Notes: generated by a model from the letters alone, not told the origin. Positions 22,508 to 34,225 are shown, numbered from the stretch's first letter. The stretch: DNA of 64,000 nucleotides from Endomychus coccineus (GCA_958510875.1 OY294068.1:180203411-180267410); one strand, 5' to 3'. A program made the numbers and translations.

Positions 22508-22759
22508 TAAGGTGTCCCTTATATGGGTGAAAACATTTTTTTTCTAGATATCGAAATGCATACATCATATTTCTGTTTAAACTACCCAGACTTACTTAAA
22601 TACAAATTTTCATCTTCCGACGTCAACGTTAACCCGTGCCGATAGAACTCTGAAGATTTCGAAAATTGCTGTTTTTAACCTTTTAAAGTTATATAGCGAA
22701 ATCAATTGAAATATTAACATTTTTATGAAATATTTATTAAAAAAAGATAAAATTACACA

Positions 22760-25027
22760 TCAGGCAGGATATTTTCTTTTGAGAGTCTCTTTTTTACAGT
22801 CTGGATACAGTATTCTATGCTCCTGAACACAGCGTAGCAAAAATTGCTTTTGCTCTTCCTTTGCAGTGATCAAATCATGAAAATCTTACATAAGTTTTAC
22901 AGCTCTTTCAGCCGTATCATCAACTGCCCTTAAAGAAAGCACTTTCCTTCTCGCCTCTGAATAGGCAAAATCTTCATCCCATGAAGAAAAAGATCTCTGG
23001 AGGAAATTCTTATCAATTTTTAATCGAGAAAAGAAATTTGTACTCTTGACAGACACGAAATCACTTAATGATTTTCCTGCAACAATAAATAAGTAGTAAT
23101 ATTAACAATTCATTGAAAACAGTATAAAAAATAGTACTATTTATTGTATTCCTACTTACTATACAAATAATCAGACATATCTTCTTCAGATGAAATGTAT
23201 CTCTTCCCAGAATCATACAAACTCTCTTTGGAAATTCACTACAATGTTCATTTTGGTTTGTTCATTAACTTCATCATCAAAGAGTGATAAAACGGCAATT
23301 TCTTCTGACAAGTACCAAAGATGTTGACTAAACTTGCTCAGGGCTGCTTTGGAGATCAATTTGTCAACAGTTTCATATTCCTTAAGCCTCCTTAAAAAGC
23401 ACAAATCTTGATTTGGTGCCTTCACTGCCTGACTATATCCAAGCCATGGTTTTACATATAAAACCGCAATGAATAAACAGACGTCTTGAAGTGCTCGCTT
23501 ATCCTTGGCGCTAATTTTGAACTGGGATTGCAACAAACGTATCTTTGAAGAGTAAATAGCTCTAGCCATCCACCTCGCTTGATGCATCGCTCCAGGAGGT
23601 CTAATTTTGATTTTTTTTCACTGTCTCCTCCTAAGAAAATGATAGATAGTTCAATCAGTTCCCGATTATCGCTACGTCCAATGGTTTTTGCAGTTCTTGA
23701 TTATAAAATGTCAACAAATCTTCTATTGTGGTATTACAAAAATGTCGTGTGACGAAATCGGTATATGTTTCAATGGCAGCAGGAATAATAGTTTTCCAGT
23801 TGTCTCTAATCTTTTTGAACAGTGGAATATCAGGGCTACTGGTGACTTGGTGGATTATTGTTTCGAACACACATTTTAAAACCAGTTCGTAAACGTAATG
23901 GCGGCGAGCAAAGAGTAGTAATTCCCTGTCTAGTTTTTGTTCCAAAAGTACACAAGAAGTGCGTGCAACACAGCTTTAGCTTGATCCTGGCCGAAAGAGC
24001 TCTCCAGTTTGGGTACAGCCAGAAGTTGTTCCTTTTCTCCAAATGAAATCAGAATTGATAGGCGTTCTTCTTTAGAACTTCTCACGTCAAGTCCAGGTAA
24101 TAATTTCCCATCCCAGTGAACGGTCACCATTTCAGGCATATTATTCTGAAAATCTGATTTTATAGATTCCGCTCTATCTTTTCGACTCTGTGTGCGAATA
24201 CGTTGAATAGACGATTTGTTTATCTAAAAATCATCAGAGCTAAGATCTAGTGCTTCTACTACAGCCTGAAGTATATAGACAGAATCCCTTATGCTTAGTT
24301 GACATCTATCTAAAGCTGCAACTAACTTAGGCGTGATAAAGTCTTTCCTTCCCCTTTTTGTAGTAGTTTCAGAACTTACCGTTTGGGAGGTGGATGCCAA
24401 GTGATCCTCATGGCTTTCATCAGAGCTGGTAAGTTGATCGTGATGTCCTTGCGTTTGAATAGAATCTTGCGTAGTAACAGATAACGATAAACCTCCGAAA
24501 CACATTTGCTTACTTCTTTTTTTGTCTTCATTTAAATTCCTTTGTCTTGCCCTTTCTTCTTTTTCGGCTAACATTTTGTCTACACCTGCTAAACACCCTG
24601 GACGCCCTGGTTCTCTTTATTTTTGTAAAAATATCTTCTTGAATTTTCATCCATTCCAAAGCATCAGCGTGTGCTATATCAAATAAATTATCTAAATTGC
24701 TCTTAAAGTCCTCCTCACGGCGCTTGTGAATATCTTGTATTTTTTTAGAATTTTTTTGCAACTCCCCCCATCATGGTGAAGATCCACAAGTTGTTTTACA
24801 CAGTTTGGTATAGCTCTGGTAGGAATTCTAGCTTTTTCCCAAAATATTATACACTCCCGAATGACGAGATTAGTGCTTTCACCAACAGTCAATTTAACTT
24901 CGCGAATGTTAAAAGAAAGTACTGCAAGAACTTGACGATTAGACGGTAACTTTGCGCCTGTTATTTGATAATTTACGTCACCAGCTAAGAAAACACATTT
25001 TTCATTGCTTCTCAATTCCACTGGCAT
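22760..25027 (-). pseudogene. multi-frameshifted transposase of an arthropod-wide family, one intron
   Basis: Successive minus-strand frames give the parts of one protein. GAKLPSNRQVLAVLSFNIRE begins it (near 24960), followed by FWEKARIPTRAI, FDIAHADALEWMKI and LAEKEERARQRN. Next are FITPKLVAALDRCQLSIRDS (near 24310), VHWDGKLLPGL (near 24110), LLFARRHYVYELVLKCVFE (near 23910) and HQARWMARAIYSSKIRLLQS (near 23580). The tail has RAVDDTAERAVKLM, KEEQKQFLLRCVQEH and YPDCKKETL, with a stop at 22762-22760. I know this order from uncharacterised insect and Hydra proteins thought to be transposases. At least four frameshifts, an in-frame stop after VKLM, and a deletion near 23945 remove the expected central catalytic stretch between the HWDGK and LLFARRH blocks. 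Confidence 0.75.
23077..23159 (-). other. apparent spliceosomal intron in the transposase pseudogene
   Basis: On the minus strand GTAAGTAGG (from 23159) and TTATTTATTGTTGCAG (ending 23077) are good 5' and 3' splice sites enclosing 83 AT-rich bases. Removing them joins DMSDYLY to KSLSDFVSVKS in one frame, preserving the family's SDFV segment. Confidence 0.65.
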
Positions 25028-25275
25028 CTTTTAAATGTAAAACAATACGTTTTAATCGCGAGAATAATTGAGAACAAATGACAAATGCCGTGAATATGCA
25101 CCGCTACTGCCGCCCAACATGTATGAGCATGATTTGATGCAAGTCGGCACGGGTTATCGTACTCCAAATAAGGTAAAAATTTATTTCCGAGTGTTTTAGA
25201 GGCAAATGGATAAAACTAAGACCTATGCGTTAGAAATTTAAGACTTTGAATAATAAGGGACACACTAATGTATAT

Positions 25276-26050
25276 ACTCCTGTATTAATGAAAATGATAT
25301 AACAAAGCTGGTGAAAATGTAAAATCCTGCCTCTACTCATTGATTTTCATCATAAGTGTACATCTTACGCACACCCTACAACCTAACAATTGCACTATGC
25401 ACTATATCTCACGCGCAAGTATAAATAAATAGTGAGAATTATTATATTATTTATTGCAATACATTGTCTTGAAGTCTCCTGTACTCCGTAATACTAAATA
25501 GTATTAAATTAAATTATGTCATACTATATTCTACTATATTATATTACATATTATGGTAACTCATTTAATTTTATTTAATATGTTCTAGCATACTTTTCAT
25601 CATCATTCCATTTATTTATCACATACAGGCGATTAAAAAATCACTCGTGTAATTATTGATAATTTATTATTATCATTATTATTGTGACAACATATCTATT
25701 TATTGATCAGGAAGTATTTCAAGGTATATCACTATCAAAATTTTTCACTTATCCCTTGCGTATGTAGTTTTGTATATAATATCTTATGGTCAACGCTAGC
25801 GAACCTGTTGCTTAAACCGAGAAATATAGCTTGCAGTCGAATAATGGTGGTTAAACTGTTCAATAATCTGACATACAATGGTGTATACTGATCTAATAAT
25901 TGACCGCCCCTTTCTGAAACCATTTTGATTTTTGAAGGGAATTTTTTTTCAATGAATATAAAATTACCACTACGCTAAATAATGATATTATCACTTAACG
26001 AAACAACTTTTAAGCTATTGCATATAGCTTTTATCGCGGGCTTTGAGCGC
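25276..26050. other. unassigned AT-rich interval
   Basis: I see no gene. The overlapping opposite-strand frames at 25703-25923 look incidental. Confidence 0.4.
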
Positions 26051-26054
26051 GGCG

Positions 26055-26154
26055 ACCGAATCAAGAAAAAATATGGGACCGAATCAAGAAAAAAAAACAA
26101 AAGACAAATACCGTAACGAAAATCTAAAAAACAAAAAACGAATACCGTAACGAA
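26055..26154. repeat. short tandem duplications
   Basis: ACCGAATCAAGAAAAAA occurs at 26055 and again at 26078, and ATACCGTAACGAA occurs at 26108 and 26142. Both lie at the left border of the next repeat element, perhaps a microhomology-driven rearrangement. Confidence 0.55.
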
Positions 26155-26189
26155 TTATCATGACACCCACCATTCCGCCTACCATGTAG

Positions 26190-27405
26190 CTCGGCCGAGC
26201 TTAAAATTGTCGAAATGTTTCGAAATGTTAACTTTGAACCTTTTAAAAGGTTGTGATAGCCCCAAACTGGGTCGAAAACTGTTTTGAATTGGTTAATTTT
26301 CGATAAATCGAATGACGTTAACGTGAGAAGCGCGTAGCTCGCGAGTTAGAAAATTGCAAATTTACGGTACATAGAACGTCTTAACGAGGACTTTTTGCAT
26401 GCGGTTCTCGCTCCATGTCGTTAGTTTATGAGCGGGGCCAACTAAATAGGATAGTCTCGGGCCCCAAAATGTCGATTAAATAGGAAAATTTAATTAAAAC
26501 AGTTTGAGGTATTCTCAGCTGTCCGCTACTAACGTCTAGACGTGCGACGTACGAAAGGAAATTTTCTAGCTACTTAAATATACCGAAAGCGGGTAAAAGC
26601 TAGAGGCCCATAGCGCAAAATACTTTATTACAACTGGCGCCGGTCGCACGGGGTTCGAAACGGCCCCAAATTAACAAAATAGAGGTAAAATGTATAAACT
26701 CTAACTTACGCATAGCGAGCTCCTGGAGGCATATGTCAAAATTATTACGTTCGTAGTTAATTATATAGGACTTCTGGCGTTCATGCAATTGTGTTTTTAT
26801 ACAATTCGAACCTTCTACTTTCGATAGGCCACGTGAAAATCCCGGAGCCGGAAGCGCACTCGAGATCTGAACGTTAAAACTTTCGTATAAAATTGTGTTT
26901 TCAAGTCAACTGACATTTGTCACCATAGATAACTACTACTACCGGTAGTAGAGTTATCTATGCTTGTCACAGAATACTCTTCATATCAAGATGATACTCT
27001 TACGTGACGCTTTTTATGTTTCCCCTATGTGGCGTCTTTTGGTACTACACTATATGTTCCGAAGATTTGAACTCGCGAGCTACGCGTTCCTCACGTGAAC
27101 GTCATTCGATTTATAGAAAATTAACCAATTTAAAACAGAAAGACCCCGTTTGTGGCTATTGCGACCTTGTAAAAGGTTCAAAGTTAACATTTCGTTTTAA
27201 ATTCCACAACCACCCTTGACCAAGATAATTTTTAATTTGTAGTTAATTATTGTTTTACAACCGAAATAAATAGGTATGAAATTTGTAGGTTATTGATGAT
27301 GTCAGTGTGACAGTGACATAATTATTTCAAACGTAAAGTAAGACATACGTTTTAGATTCCACAACCACCCTTGACCTAGATAATATTTGATATCCCGGTA
27401 TAATA
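26190..27405. mobile_element. rearranged copy of the CCGGGATATC-ended element
   Basis: The right end (27345-27402: TTAGATTCCACAACCACC ... TATCCCGG) matches the right end of the intact element at 45325-46116. From 26190 to about 26870 the sequence matches the interior of that element in reverse: CGAAATGTTAACTTTGAACC, then ACGGTACATAGAACGTC and GGGCCCCAAAATGTCGATTA. From about 27065 it matches the interior again in direct orientation. The inverted part also holds about 150 bases (near 26500-26680) lacking in the 45-kb copy. No left terminal repeat was found. This is a compound or inverted-duplicated insertion, non-coding throughout. Confidence 0.7.
26924..26962. repeat. 39-bp near-perfect palindrome
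   Basis: CATAGATAACT (26924-26934) and AGTTATCTATG (26952-26962) enclose CTACTACCGGTAGTAG. It lies exactly where the inverted and direct halves of the flanking repeat meet, so it may be the hinge of the inversion. Confidence 0.75.
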
Positions 27406-27469
27406 CTGCTATAAAAACACAACCTACATTTTTGATATTAAAATGAGCGATCTTAAAAGTAGCCCTCTT

Positions 27470-27502
27470 TTATACACACAAACACACACACACACACATA
27501 TA
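27470..27502. repeat. AC/CA microsatellite
   Basis: TATACACACAAACACACACA followed by further CA repeats. Confidence 0.85.
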
Positions 27503-27534
27503 GTTTAAATTCTCAATATGTATGTATATATATA

Positions 27535-27730
27535 CAGGGTGTCCCAGGTTTTTTGCAAATATCTCCGGAACTGTTTATCGTACAGAAAAAATTTTTTGCG
27601 AAGATTTTCTACTCATAGCAAGCTATGTTCTATGCGATCAAAAAATTTTTTTACTCATAATTCGTGAAGATTTGGAAGGGGTAGTGGATCTTTTTCTGCC
27701 CAACTTTTTCCAGTGGTGCTATGCAATAGC
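27535..27730. mobile_element. half copy of the CAGGGTG foldback family
   Basis: After TA, CAGGGTGTCCCAGG leads into TTTTTGCAAATATCTCCGG, CTGTTTATCGTACAGAAAA, TTCTACTCATAGCAAGCTAT and TGAAGATTTGGAAGGGGTAG. These match one arm of the foldback at 43542-44436 (TTTTTGCGAATATCCCCGG, then ACCGTTTATCGTACAGAAAA). The complementary arm is absent, so only one side of the element survived or was copied. Confidence 0.75.
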
Positions 27731-28955
27731 TTTACCGCGGCAGTCCCCGAGTGCCACACGTTTTTTTTTCTGTCAGTAAAATAACATTCTTTATTTGCAC
27801 CAGAATTATTTCCAATGAGAAAACATGTCGTCAAAACACTGAGACAGTCCATATAAGTTTGGTTGCTTGTCAAAACCAATTGACAAAAGAAATTATGAGA
27901 TAATTAGATCATGCCCATAGTCAATACGTAATACAAGGCTGCTCAATGAATGTAAAATCAAGGTTACAAGTTACTATTGACAATCGATATTCCATATTGA
28001 ATGGTTTAGGCTATTATCGCAATGGTGGTTAATTTGTAATTAACTAGGGAACATCGTCAGGTCAGAATTAGATTGAGGTATTAGGGAGCTATTAGGAGGG
28101 GTCCATTATGTCAAGCTTAATCGTAGTTTGTTTGCCTGTCGTATTGACTTCAATTTCAGACCCACAACTATTTGTTAATGGATGAAGAGCTGTTAGTAGA
28201 TATACAAGCGGGATGTATGCATGAACGGATGACGAAGATAAATACCAATTATCTTCTACTAATTATTTGCAGATTACTCCCAAGGCGTTTAGTTTTCCAA
28301 ATGCAAGATAAATCCGAATTGGCGTTTCTAATATCAAACCATAAGACATCCATTTCATTCGAAATTGAATTAGCATTCATTATCTAACGTGTCTGCTTCT
28401 TTTCGTTCGATAAAATAATACGACTCGGCTCTCCGCAAATTGATTCCTTAGAAAGACAGTATTATTTTATCACCCTCGAGATGATAAATTTTTGGGCAAA
28501 TTTAAAATTAAACCGTACCGTTTCGGGTATTGTGTTCAATGAGTGCGAGCTTCAACATCTATTTCATTCGTTCATATTTTCCGAGTATTTCATCGTTTTT
28601 TATAGGGTATTTCTGTACAAAATAATATCGGATCAATCAACTGAATACTTAACTTGCAATTTAAGTACCCCCATTCCCCAAGTAAAAGTTACCAATGAAT
28701 AAAAGTCAAATACCAAGTGTAATTGAAGTTTAGTTGTTCAACAGAGTTAAAGAATTTGTAGAAATGTATGGAAATATAGATGTAACTGAATACGTTGAAG
28801 CTACTTTAATTAGGGGGAAATTGGTGAGTTAAATCCATACAATCGAGAATGAGTTCTATATGTACACATAATATATACTTGAATAATAGACTTCGGCGGA
28901 TAGCTAATGTTGAAAATTCTTGGCTTCCGGATAGATTCCGCGTCACAATAGCACG
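27731..28955. other. unassigned interval
   Basis: I recognise no gene, RNA or repeat end. The open frames at 28172-28387 and 28481-28702 have no motif. Confidence 0.4.
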
Positions 28956-28959
28956 GCTT

Positions 28960-28995
28960 GATGCCGACGTTTCGCCAACCATTACAGGTGGCACC
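28960..28995 (-). ncRNA. possible decayed hammerhead motif, 3' of a Penelope endonuclease
   Basis: On the minus strand CTGTAAT (28987-28981) stands where CTGATGA would be. It is followed by GGTTGGC and GAAAC (28973-28969). The position, downstream of and in sense with the GIY-YIG remnant at 29.1-29.6 kb, matches the better motif at 16.4 kb. The core is broken, so cleavage is not expected. Confidence 0.35.
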
Positions 28996-29125
28996 TTGAG
29001 GGTAGACTTGAGGCTTGAACTGAAACTGCCTTTACTCCGGTGGTTAATTCCGTTCTGGCCCGTTGTGTGATCACGCACGAAATGGAATTTTGGAGGATGG
29101 GTTTCCAAATGTTGGGGAGGTAATA

Positions 29126-29570
29126 TTATGAGTCACGGTCAAGATTATTTGGATGTTTCAGGATTTCTATCGCTTCCAGAATTTTTCGCTGATGCAAGTT
29201 TGTGGCTCGGACTAGGATTTTAGTATTTTCGAAAGGGATTCGATGGTTAGTGTCAAACCTGTGTTTTTCCGCAAGTGCAGATTTACTGGTGTCACGAAGC
29301 CTTGTACAGCGGTCATGTTCTTTCACGCGAGTAGCTACTGTACGACCTGTTTCACCAATGTAGACTCTACCGCAAGAGCAGTAAATGCTATAAGCACGTT
29401 CTAAATGATACGGAGGAAGGGAATGTTTCATAGGTTAGTAAAACTGAGATAGTTTTGGAAATGTGGAAAACCGAATAGTAATATTACGTTTTTTAAGGAT
29501 TTTGGAAATTCGATCTGATATATTTTCAATATACGACAAACAGTATATAAAGAAGGCGGGGGAGGGGAGT
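29126..29570 (-). pseudogene. Penelope-like GIY-YIG endonuclease (second lineage)
   Basis: Reading leftwards, ISDRISKILKKRN (about 29520-29480) and RFSTFPKLSQF are the linker after the reverse transcriptase. A stop at about 29430 precedes KHSLPPYHLERAYSIYCSCG, then VYIGETGRTVATRVKEHDR (about 29365-29310). YSIYCSCGRVYIGETGR is the GIY-YIG core with CSC cysteines and the catalytic Arg in VATRVKEH. SALAEKHRFDTNHRI supplies the conserved A-H and H residues. The open frame ends after IEILKHPNNLDRD, near the expected C terminus. Its sequence is only distantly like copies A and B, so at least two Penelope lineages are represented. Confidence 0.85.
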
Positions 29571-30140
29571 CTGAGCTCAAGTTGATTAAAATTTTAGGCG
29601 AAGTGTATTTCTTTATGGCTTGTTGAATGTTGTAATGGGAGACATTATTTGATCATAAGACAGATGAGAGACGTTTTTATTCTGATTTCAAGGATTGGGA
29701 TTGAGATAAGTTGACAGCTCTGTGGACCAAGCAGTTTATGACAGATTGCTATAGTATATAGCAATCTAATGTAAAATGTCAATAATAACAGTCCATGGTG
29801 ATATGACACATTTCCTATGTCATGAATAAGTAACCTCGGTACAATAAGAAACGTGAACCAAGAATAGCAGCACCCTAGTAACTCAATATACTCATGGCAC
29901 CACACCAGAAATTACTAAAAACCACATTATCTTTAGAAAACGAACCCCAAAGAACAACAGATAGATTCAGGATCAAAACGACTGTTACGAATTCTATTAT
30001 TGATCACTTGTTTAGTAACTATAGTTATCCTTGTATTGAATTCAAGCAGTTACTTTGAGGACAGAAAAAATGTAAGCATATATTTTTGTAAACAAGCCAT
30101 GATATACATATTATGATTCCTAATTATTCCTCAAGAATCA
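29571..30140. other. unassigned interval
   Basis: The 86-codon frame at 29645-29905 (minus) has no motif and is hydrophobic. I see nothing else. Confidence 0.35.
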
Positions 30141-30159
30141 GTAAGTAGAGTGAGGAAGC

Positions 30160-30480
30160 TCACGACACAGAACACACATAGTTCTAGGTTAATATCATAT
30201 CTGACAAATGGACTATATTTCGCTCCGATTGGCAACCACCTACAAGTCACCCTTGGACACCACAGCTGACAGATCAAAACCAATCACTATAAATATAAAT
30301 AGACACGGCTCCTCCTATACGTTCCTGAAGCGGTGTTTGCTGCCACCAACGTGAGAGTGTGGTCAAGAGGAGAGTTAAGTAGGGACACTGCGTCCAATTG
30401 TTGTGCATTTATATTCTCCGTTCAGAATGTGGCGAGTTGACGACTCGCACAATCATGTGAGCAACCGTATCCATTTTAGT
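30160..30480 (+). promoter_or_regulatory. possible TATA-type promoter or solo LTR
   Basis: TATAAATATAAATAG (about 30290) lies in a moderately GC-rich stretch that differs from its AT-rich flanks and has several short inverted repeats such as CGAGTTGACGACTCG (about 30430). The organisation resembles an LTR promoter, but I found no second copy in the window and no coding sequence attached. Confidence 0.25.
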
Positions 30481-31235
30481 TGATAGTCAATGATTAAAAC
30501 AAAGAGTCTTATAATTAACTACCCAGAGAAATGGACTCAACGTGATATTGCGCTCCGGTACCGTTACGGTAGCGCTAAACATCAACTGAACTATATGATT
30601 CAAAAGTAAATGAGACAACTTTATAAATTGATGGAAAATGAAAATGAATCCACCCAAAAGGATGTTTTTCTATTGTTTTATGAGGACATGTTGACGAGTC
30701 CTCGTATATAATTCGATATAACATACTCGTGGTCTGTGGTGAACATCCTAGATCATACAGTTGAACGGAATAAAACAGATTCACACGCGCAGATCAATTC
30801 TCTCGAAGAGTGTTCAGTTGATAGTAAATCCTACATCAAGGTAAACATAGTAAGTTCTCTCACGTACAGCGACTGCAGAATAAAATACGAACACGAATCT
30901 GTGTAAATTTCGATATATGAATTGGAGGTACATAAATTGGAATAATATGCAAATCGACCTGTTAAATCGTACGTTTTGAGATTTACTTTGTCACGGCGGC
31001 ATAAGGCAAATCATATTTCTTCAGTCAATATCAACAAAACTGTGCAAACGAATAAGCCATAATGACACGTTTTGAATTCCAAATATCCGACCCGGCCGGG
31101 TAGAAATTTTCGCTCTTCTGGCTGTACCCAGACAGAGCTACGTTCCTCAGTCAATATTCCACGATAAATCGCTAACTTCAAGAGGCACCCAAGAAATAAG
31201 TTGACTCGCAACCACAGGAAACTTGCATTTTACTT
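30481..31235. other. unassigned interval
   Basis: A short imperfect palindrome, GCGCTCCGGTACCGTTACGG followed by TAGCGC, sits at 30550-30576. I see no gene. Confidence 0.35.
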
Positions 31236-31239
31236 TAAC

Positions 31240-32750
31240 CAGTCTACAGGGGAATAAAGTATGTGTTGACTATTTGAACCTCAATGTAAATTCGCTTTCT
31301 TTGTAACAGAACTAACCATAGATATTCAATGATATTCAAAAATACTAAGATTTTTTCCGGCTTCAGTGGTGTAATTTCTTGTATACCGTTGTATATCCTG
31401 AAGAGGAGTGTAGCTCCTGTGAACAAATTTATTGGTTTTTATTTCACTTCTCTGCAGGATCTGCATGGTCCATCATTCACTAGGACAATTTTTCTCATAT
31501 TGTCATTGAGTATGCAGTGTCGCAAATCGTGTTTTGATTTTTATGTTATTTTCCAACACGCCCTGTTTTCCTAGAAGGGACCTCCAGTGTTTAGTCTGTC
31601 TTGGAGATTTCCCTTGCGTGCAATAGCGATCGCCTGTTCATTTCCCTCAATTCCTGAATTTGCAAGAGCACATTGGAGTTTGATTCTATTGTGCGACCTT
31701 GAGGTGTTTGATTTGGTTTTGCAGGTGTCATCCTTGAACTACTGATGTCAGTGCTTAGCCCTTTCATGATTGCTTAACTATCGAACACGATGTTTTATTC
31801 TCCTTTGCGTATCCGTTGTCCAGATTGAGTTGTGTCCATCTCTCAATTACATGGACTTTCGATTGAAAGATACTAGTATATTCACTCATAGGTTCCGAGT
31901 ACTTGGTTCTGGGTCCAGAGACACCGGCCTCAGTACCTTCTGCTGCTCTGCTATACCAATAGATTATTTCTTTCCTAATATGGTGCACTTCATTTTTCTC
32001 ATGTCTTCTTTCTATCCAAGGTGAGTTTGGATGTTTTATGTAAACACGAACACTTTGCCCGTGTTGTCCCTATGAAAATCTTACATTACACCATCATTTA
32101 AATGATTTAAAACTAACGATTTCATCAACATCCATTCAACATCAGTTGACATATAACTGATTTGCATTTCCAAAGGGACTTGAAATCAGCATATCCAAAT
32201 CCACATTGACTAACACTTGTTTTTCAAATTTCAAATATGAGTTTAAGATGACTCCGAGATTCCTTGCACTAACACTTATTTTTATGACACAACTATCTAT
32301 CACTATGCTTGCGAAGCTTTATTTCTAGCGTTAGGAGAAACACATTACCACAGTTTTCCTTGGGTTTAGTATTGTTGTTCTAAATCGAACAGAAAAAGGG
32401 AAATAACCCTATACTGCACACTAGCTCAGAAAAATGGTGTATGCGCCAGGCAAACCAGATTTACCTAATTACTTTTCCTATAAAAATTCGTCTTATCCAA
32501 ACTTCCATACCGGAGGAAATATTTCAAGCTTTATTTCTAGGGGTAGGAGGACTACATTACCACAGTCTTTCTCGGGTTTAGTATCAGACCAAAATCATTC
32601 TGTAGTATTGTTCTAAATCGAGCAAAAAAATTGAAATAACCCTATACTGCACACTTGCTTCGAAAATGGTGTATGCGCCAGGCAAATCAGATTTGTCTAA
32701 TTTTTTTCACACCGAAGGAAATATTTCCAGGGACTTTCTTTGGTTACTTA
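31240..32750 (-). pseudogene. non-LTR retrotransposon ORF2: RT thumb, RNase H, C-terminal tail
   Basis: On the minus strand, LILNPRKTVVM (inside 32526-32728, with a decayed version in 32314-32525) is the RT segment after YxDD. LGVILNSYLKFEKQV (about 32260-32215) is the following LG-hairpin. RNase H occupies about 32030-31560: AAEGTEAGVSGPRTKYSEPM, then QSKVHVIERWTQLNL, a decayed DSQ region, and GIEGNEQAIAIARKGN (about 31670-31620) carrying the GNE-A-A box. NDGPCRSCREVK (about 31480) is a zinc-finger remnant, and QEITPLKPEKILVFL closes the recognisable part. Order and content fit an I/Jockey/R1-like ORF2 with an RNase H domain. Stops, frameshifts and a 212-bp tandem duplication show it is dead. 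Confidence 0.75.
32314..32728. repeat. 212-bp tandem duplication, two copies
   Basis: AAGCTTTATTTCTAG starts at 32314 and again at 32526. Both units run through TAACCCTATACTGCACAC and GGTGTATGCGCCAGGCAAA to GGAAATATTTC. The second unit lacks a few bases in one place and has extra bases in another. The repeated unit is retrotransposon RT sequence, so the duplication happened after or during insertion. Confidence 0.85.
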
Positions 32751-34225
32751 TTTATTTCTAAATTGAAGATTACTTTATACTTGATAATTTAACGTTAAGC
32801 TGAATTTCCTCCACAGTCTGCTCTTGTGAAAGAACTAACTTTGTTATTTCCTTTGAATCAGACCCTTGAGGAAAAAAGTGTAACATTGGTCATTGGAAAC
32901 CTTGCAAATTTTTGAATATAAAATTTGGTCATTGTACCAGTTCCGTACAAACTCCTTGACACATTCAGATTACGTGCAAAATCAGAAACGACAATTTCTC
33001 CAAAAGTTAATTTCTCATACCTCGCGGAAAACTGTACGTGGCATAAACTTTATTTTCATTACGTTATACAATTCAAGCGTATACTCTCACAAGTTCAACA
33101 TCCAATTTAGTTTTCCATTATAATTATACTGGAAGTTGTTAATTCTGATTGAAAGTATGGACTGAAAACATTTCACAATATTCACTATGGATGCAAATAA
33201 ATCAAACAGAGTCTAAATGTTTCGAAACATGACGAGTTATTTGAACGCCGCTGTCAAAATGTCCCTACTGACGTCTGAAAGCTAAGAAACGTGTTTAATT
33301 ACAACGCTACAAGCTTAAGATCAATGATGCAACAGCGTAGGCTTTCGTTTTACTGCTTATACATTATAGGTGAAAAGGTACGCCAATTCCTTCCAAGCTA
33401 CAAACGCGACAGATCGCCTACCCTGACGCTCGTAATCATCCTATTCCCACCCTCGACTTCACGTTCCCTAACAGAATTTTCCACTATTTATAACCATATT
33501 GAACGAAGTAATTCGTTCGAGAAATTCGAAAAATAATCTCATTATAGAAGGTAGAATACTGTCCCGTCATGCTGGCTATTAATTAACATCAGATCCACCT
33601 AGTCTAATTTCATCAAGAAAATTCAGTGTGTTCGATTTTAGTCCTTAAGTGCATGGAAATTCTATTCAACAATGAGATATATGATGGATGCAGAAACTGA
33701 GAGATCAAAATAGAGTTAGTTCAGTGTATAAAAGCAGGTCAAGAGAAAAATAATATAAAGACTAAATAATAGCGTCTATTAATGTATCCAACATTAATAT
33801 TTTTATTCTTCTCTTGTAATGAGCTGGAACATCTTGGGAATTTTAATTCGTTAGATATATGTTAATTTAGTTGAATAATATTGGAAATATTTTGAATCAA
33901 TTTTTTTTATGTAAGGTTATATACCGTTCCTGTTTCCTAATTATGATTAGAATGTATAATAATGCTTTGGTAGAGATGAAATATTAAAAGTGATTCTTGA
34001 CTCTCGGGAAATAGGTCACACTAGTGAAGTAAGTTGGAGTAAATGTGAAGATTGAACCACGAGCTGCACTCTAAAATGCAAAAAAATTATAAAGGTCGAA
34101 TTTTTGATCATATCATTATCCTTGTATATTCCTGAAAACGAAAGAACGTAAAAGTAAAACTCTATAAGAGAATCAAAGGGAGTAAAATTACAATTTCAGT
34201 AAAGAATATTAATATTCAAAGTTAT
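32751..34225. other. unassigned AT-rich interval
   Basis: I see no gene. Overlapping frames at 32893-33123 and one at 33291-33536 have no motif. Confidence 0.4.

Larger units (their letters stand above)
22508..25266 (-). mobile_element. 2.76-kb DNA transposon with dead transposase
   Basis: The ends share an inverted GTGTCCCTTAT: at 22513 on the left, and as ATAAGGGACAC finishing at 25263 on the right. AATGTATAT occurs at both 22499-22507 and 25267-25275 and could be a 9-bp target duplication. The sequence is low complexity, however, and a shorter GTAT duplication cannot be excluded. The whole interior is filled by a minus-strand transposase-like gene. I do not assign the superfamily; hAT-like and Sola-like transposons are candidates. 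Confidence 0.7.

Noticed and set aside
33215..33232. ATGTTTCGAAACAT as hammerhead-related
   Set aside because: A simple palindrome with no CTGATGA core or neighbouring stems.
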